DNA from: Amulumruptor sp947039275
Lineage (GTDB): Bacteria > Bacteroidota > Bacteroidia > Bacteroidales > Muribaculaceae
NCBI GenBank assembly: GCA_947039275.1
Contig: CAMQYL010000009.1
Location: 21,157 to 85,156, forward strand
DNA length: 64,000 nt
Direction of reading: 5' to 3'
Below, in pieces: positions 60,894 through 64,000 of this stretch. Within the stretch, counting starts at the first letter, position 1. Every line of letters starts with the position of its first letter. The notes beneath the pieces were generated by a model. That model was not told where the DNA came from and did no database searches. It saw only the letters and a program-made list of their open reading frames with translations. The translations under genes were made by a program, and so were the position numbers.

Positions 60894-61568
60894 TTATTTG
60901 GTCGGGCTTTTGAGGCGCGCCACAGGGGTGACGCCTCCGACGGTTTTGTCTCCGAGGTTGACAAGAATCTCGGTGCCCAGAGGGAGATAAAGGTCTACGC
61001 GTGACCCGAATTTGATAAAGCCCATGTGGTCTTCGATGTTTGCCTCCTCGCCTGGCTCGGCGTAGGTGACTATGCGCCGTGCCATAGCTCCGGCTATCTG
61101 GCGCACGAGCACCGGCTGGTCGTCAAGGGCGCGGAGCAAGACGGTCGACCGTTCGTTTTCGGTGCTTGACTTGGGCAGATATGCAGCCATGAAGCGTCCG
61201 GCATGGTGACGCACAAGCTCCACGGTGCCGTCAACCGGAAACCAGTTGGCATGGACGTTGAGCACCGACATGAACACCGACAGCTGTAGGCAGCGGCATT
61301 TGAGCACCTCGGGCTCGTAGGTCTCTTCGAGAGCCACGACAGTGCCGTCGGCACTGCTGACCACGACATCCTTGCGGTCGCCTGTGAAATTGCGGCGCGG
61401 CGAACGGAAGAAGTTGACGATGAAAAAATACACCACACCTGCCACCACGGTCAGACTCGCCGATAACCATATCGGTGTCCATATCCAGAGTGGAGCAAGA
61501 ATTATGATGAATCCTAATAGTGTGATTATCAGGATGTTTACGCCTTCATGATGTATTTTGACTTTCAT
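60894..61568 (-). CDS. psd: Phosphatidylserine decarboxylase proenzyme
   Basis: A 224-residue Psd of the short (archaetidylserine-decarboxylase-like) type. Two N-terminal membrane segments (ILIITLLGFIIILAPLWIWT; SLTVVAGVVYFFIVNFF) are followed by the catalytic domain with VFMSVLNVHANWFPVDG. The self-cleavage site is FIKFGSRVD, with Gly188-Ser189, where Ser becomes the pyruvoyl cofactor. It converts phosphatidylserine to phosphatidylethanolamine. It is the first gene of the psd-pssA-DUF4834 group, with a -7 box at 61601-61608. Confidence 0.93.
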   Translation of the reverse strand: MKVKIHHEGVNILIITLLGFIIILAPLWIWTPIWLSASLTVVAGVVYFFIVNFFRSPRRNFTGDRKDVVVSSADGTVVALEETYEPEVLKCRCLQLSVFMSVLNVHANWFPVDGTVELVRHHAGRFMAAYLPKSSTENERSTVLLRALDDQPVLVRQIAGAMARRIVTYAEPGEEANIEDHMGFIKFGSRVDLYLPLGTEILVNLGDKTVGGVTPVARLKSPTK

Positions 61569-61600
61569 GCGTATATAGCAAGGGCTGTTATTTCAACTCA

Positions 61601-61608
61601 CAAAGTTA
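61601..61608 (-). promoter_or_regulatory. -7 box for psd
   Basis: TAACTTTG on the minus strand lies 33 bases before the psd start codon. No clear -33 box at the standard spacing. Confidence 0.5.
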
Positions 61609-61653
61609 ACAAAATTATTGCACAAATATCAGCGGAGGCATAAAAACAATAGC

Positions 61654-61661
61654 TATCTTTG
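61654..61661 (+). promoter_or_regulatory. -7 box for the DUF2461-symporter transcript
   Basis: TATCTTTG matches TAnnTTTG and places the transcription start about 61667. The BIME-like pair at 61691-61768 would then be in the 5' leader of this mRNA. Confidence 0.5.
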
Positions 61662-61690
61662 TAAAGAATAACGAATTGAAACAGATAAAA

Positions 61691-61768
61691 GTAGGGACGC
61701 GGCGCGCCGCGTCATCAAACGCGATACATGTCGCCTGATACGATGACGCGGCACGCCGCGTCCCTACA
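61691..61768. repeat. BIME-like inverted pair of GACGCGGC palindromes
   Basis: GTAGG-GACGCGGC-GC-GCCGCGTC (61691-61713) and GACGCGGC-AC-GCCGCGTC-CCTACA (61745-61768) lie 31 bp apart. The spacer contains AAACGCGATACATGTCGCCT, related in inverted orientation to the spacer at 52518-52552, so the two pairs are copies of one element inserted in opposite directions. Confidence 0.8.
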
Positions 61769-61785
61769 TTTATTCACAACACCTT

Positions 61786-62460
61786 ATGGAATATATCTCA
61801 CGACTATATGATTTCCTTGACGAGCTGGGGCGGCACAATGACCGCCCGTGGTTTCAGGCTCACAAGGATACCTATGACGAGCTGCGAGCTGCGTGGCTTG
61901 CCGACATTGACCGTATGATATCGCTAATGGCGGCATGGGATGCGCGACTCGTCGGATGCGAAGGACGCAAAGCGATGTACCGCATCTACCGCGACACCCG
62001 CTTTTCGCTTGACAAGACCCCATACAAGACTCATTTTGCGGCGGCGTTGTCGCCGACGGGTCAGCGTGACAAGGGCGCCGGCTATTACATACAGCTCGGG
62101 TCGGGCAAGCAGGTCGACTCGGGACTTTATGGAGGCATATGGTGTCCGCCGATGCCCGAATTAACCAAGCTGCGCCATGCGATAGTGGATAATATAGAGG
62201 AGTTTGAGGAAATCATATCCGACAAGCGGCTGCTCCGCTATTTCCCCGATTGGGTAGGGGAGACGCTCAAGACTGTGCCCAAGGGATGGGACCGCAACCA
62301 TCCGCTTGCCGAGCTGCTGCGACGCAAGGACTATGGACGCGAGCATCCCGTGGGGTGCGACTTCTACATGGATCCGTCATGGCCCGAACGAGCCGCCGAG
62401 ATATTCCACACCATAGCTCCATTGGTGGAGTTTATCAATTACAGCCTTTATGAAGAATAA
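61786..62460 (+). CDS. DUF2461-family protein
   Basis: A 224-residue soluble protein that fills the DUF2461 domain. Conserved segments are YDFLDELGRHNDRPWFQAHK (residues 8-27), YRIYRDTRFSLDKTPYKTHF, and YYIQLGSGKQVDSGLYGG. No enzymatic function is established for the family. It is followed 6 bp later by the sodium:solute symporter gene, suggesting co-transcription. A palindromic pair lies in its probable 5' leader. Confidence 0.85.
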   Translation: MEYISRLYDFLDELGRHNDRPWFQAHKDTYDELRAAWLADIDRMISLMAAWDARLVGCEGRKAMYRIYRDTRFSLDKTPYKTHFAAALSPTGQRDKGAGYYIQLGSGKQVDSGLYGGIWCPPMPELTKLRHAIVDNIEEFEEIISDKRLLRYFPDWVGETLKTVPKGWDRNHPLAELLRRKDYGREHPVGCDFYMDPSWPERAAEIFHTIAPLVEFINYSLYEE

Positions 62461-62466
62461 CCGCTT

Positions 62467-63936
62467 ATGAGTCCAGGAGTAGTGATATTAGTGATTGCGG
62501 CGTATTTCGCGCTGCTGTTTGGCATGTCGTGGTTCTCGTCACGCGGAGGTACTAATCAGACTTTCTTCACCGGCGGCCGGCGCAATCCTTGGCCATTAGT
62601 AGCCATTGCCATGATAGGTGCGTCGATTTCGGGCGTGACATTCATCTCCGTGCCGGGGATGGTCGTGGGCAAGGGCTACAGCTACTTGCAGATGGTGCTT
62701 GGCTTCGTGGTGGGCTACATGCTCATCTCGGTGGTGTTGCTGCCGCTTTTCTATAAGCGCAAGCTGTCATCTATCTACGGCTATCTTGACGAACGCTTCG
62801 GGGTGCTGACCCATCGCACCGGGGCGTGGTTCTTCTTCATAAGCAAGATGCTCGGGGCTTCGGTGAGGTTTTTCGTGGTGTGTGCGGTGTTGCAGATGCT
62901 CGTGTTTGGACCCTTGGGCATACCGTTTTACCTCAATGTCATCGCTTCGGTGGGGCTGATAGGGCTTTACACCATGATGGGCGGCGTGAAGTCGCTTATA
63001 TTCACCGATCTGCTCAACAGTTTCTGCCTTGTGGGCAGCGTGGTGCTCTGCATTATATATATAGGTGATGCCCTCGGACTGGACTTCGCCGGCATGACCC
63101 GTGCGGTGGCTGACCATCCGTCATCGCGCATATTCATGTTCGATGACCCCAAGAGCGGTCTGTATTTCTGGAAGCAGTTCATCGCCGGAGTGTTCCTGTC
63201 GATAGCGTTCAACGGTCTTGACCAGGACATGATGCAGCGCAACCTCGGATGTAAAGGCTCCCGGCATGCGCAGAAAAACCTGATGCTGATGGCACTGATG
63301 CAAGTCGGTGTCATACTCCTGTTTCTCGCCTTAGGGACTCTGATGGTCATGTATGTGGAGCATCATCCGTCGCTCCGGATTCCGGAGAAGACCGATGACC
63401 TCTTCGGCATGGTGGTCACTTCGGAGGGGATGCCGTGGATTGTGGGATTGCTCTTTGTCGTGGGGCTGATATCGGCAAGCTACACCAACGCCGGGTCGGC
63501 ACTGACGGCGATGACCACCTCGTTTACCATCGACATCCTCCAGCGTGAGCATGCCGACGAGCGCACTCTGACGCGCACACGCAAGATGGTGCATCTTGCC
63601 ATGACGGCGGTCATGGCAGCGGTGATAGTGGTGTTTTACTACATGGCGCACGAAGATGCCATCTCGGCTGTGTACACGCTTGCGTCATATACCTACGGAC
63701 CGCTCCTGGGGCTGTTTGCCCTCGGGCTGCTGAGCAAGCGAGTCGTAGATGACCGCATGGTGCCGGTGGCGTGTGTCAGCGCGCCCGTGCTGTCATGGGC
63801 TATGCAGTGGTGGCTCAAGACGCAGTGGGGCTACGAGATTGGATTCGAGCTACTTTTGGTCAATGCCGCGTTCACGATCGTGCTGTCGCTGATACCGCTG
63901 CCACGGGCGCGTCAAGCCGATATGGCGGAAATTTAG
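62467..63936 (+). CDS. Sodium:solute symporter family (SSS) transporter
   Basis: A 489-residue inner-membrane transporter with about 13 transmembrane helices. SSS hallmarks are GGRRNPWPLVAIAMIGASIS near the N-terminus and SASYTNAGSALTAMTTSFTI, containing Na+-site residues, in the middle. It also has FNGLDQDMMQRNLGCKGSRH, a typical SSS loop. The substrate (sugar, carboxylate or amino acid) cannot be told. It follows the DUF2461 gene by 6 bp. A palindromic promoter for the next gene overlaps its stop region. Confidence 0.9.
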   Translation: MSPGVVILVIAAYFALLFGMSWFSSRGGTNQTFFTGGRRNPWPLVAIAMIGASISGVTFISVPGMVVGKGYSYLQMVLGFVVGYMLISVVLLPLFYKRKLSSIYGYLDERFGVLTHRTGAWFFFISKMLGASVRFFVVCAVLQMLVFGPLGIPFYLNVIASVGLIGLYTMMGGVKSLIFTDLLNSFCLVGSVVLCIIYIGDALGLDFAGMTRAVADHPSSRIFMFDDPKSGLYFWKQFIAGVFLSIAFNGLDQDMMQRNLGCKGSRHAQKNLMLMALMQVGVILLFLALGTLMVMYVEHHPSLRIPEKTDDLFGMVVTSEGMPWIVGLLFVVGLISASYTNAGSALTAMTTSFTIDILQREHADERTLTRTRKMVHLAMTAVMAAVIVVFYYMAHEDAISAVYTLASYTYGPLLGLFALGLLSKRVVDDRMVPVACVSAPVLSWAMQWWLKTQWGYEIGFELLLVNAAFTIVLSLIPLPRARQADMAEI

Positions 63937-63959
63937 TAACTTTGCAATGCAAAGTTACT
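63935..63959 (+). promoter_or_regulatory. Palindrome over a -7 box at the window end
   Basis: Perfect 12-bp arms AGTAACTTTGCA and TGCAAAGTTACT flank one base. The left arm contains TAACTTTG (63937-63944), so an operator overlaps the promoter of the next gene. Confidence 0.6.
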
Positions 63960-63972
63960 ACAAAAAAGTGAA

Positions 63973-64000
63973 ATGCGGAAAGATATAGTGATAGAATTGA
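63973..64000 (+). CDS. Possible start of a further gene, cut by the window end
   Basis: An ATG at 63973 opens a frame (MRKDIVIEL) that continues to the edge. It lies about 25 bases downstream of a -7 box, which supports a real start. Nothing else can be said. Confidence 0.35.

Overview
The window looks like a chromosomal segment of a gut Bacteroidales bacterium. Muribaculaceae is my best guess, but that is inference. The support is the tuf-trnW-secE-nusG-rplKAJL-rpoB-rpoC order, repeated Bacteroidota -7 promoter boxes (TAnnTTTG), few Shine-Dalgarno sites, SusE/F-like and BspA-like surface proteins with C-terminal sorting-type tails, and a cobalamin uptake locus built on surface beta-propellers. 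Much of the coding sequence is GC-rich for this phylum.

Layout. 1-1.96 kb (minus): a small redox/detoxification operon (zinc-ribbon/PNPOx protein, DJ-1/PfpI protein, YciI-like protein, GNAT acetyltransferase cut by the window edge). 2.5-7.2 kb (minus): two proteins with an R-x4-H motif of HEPN type on either side of a BspA-like leucine-rich-repeat protein. 7.8-12.9 kb (minus): mfd and an S41 protease. 13.1-15.7 kb (plus): a sodium-coupled symporter and a U32 protein. 15.8-29.6 kb (plus): four tRNAs, tuf, trnW, secE, nusG, rplK, rplA, rplJ, rplL, rpoB, rpoC. 30.9-37.7 kb: a 2257-residue secreted protein. 38.5-45.1 kb (minus): a tandem ABC ATPase, an outer-membrane barrel with a large TPR protein, and a 65-residue membrane protein. 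45.3-57.3 kb (plus): a cobalamin-riboswitch-controlled cluster with four beta-propeller proteins, two further secreted or lipid-anchored proteins and a BtuB-like receptor. 57.3-58.2 kb: an IS200-like (RAYT-type) transposase bracketed by palindromes. 58.2-61.6 kb (minus): an ECF sigma factor with a membrane partner, then DUF4834, pssA and psd. 61.8-63.9 kb (plus): a DUF2461 protein and a sodium:solute symporter.

The most unusual signal is between the genes. Nearly every long gap is filled with structured palindromic repeats. One class has short hairpins with a constant GTAGG/CCTAC foot and stems that differ between copies but remain self-complementary. Two classes are long nested inverted repeats of about 240 and 290 bp, each present twice with nearly identical length. 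A fourth class brackets the single-domain HUH transposase. Together they look like a REP/BIME-type system with a candidate RAYT, and they lie inside the cobalamin cluster, at the mfd start and in the probable 5' leader of the DUF2461 gene. A second notable signal is a 16-bp motif arranged as a tandem pair with exactly 33-bp spacing, placed identically upstream of the redox operon and of the HEPN-like gene, which suggests a shared, unidentified regulator.
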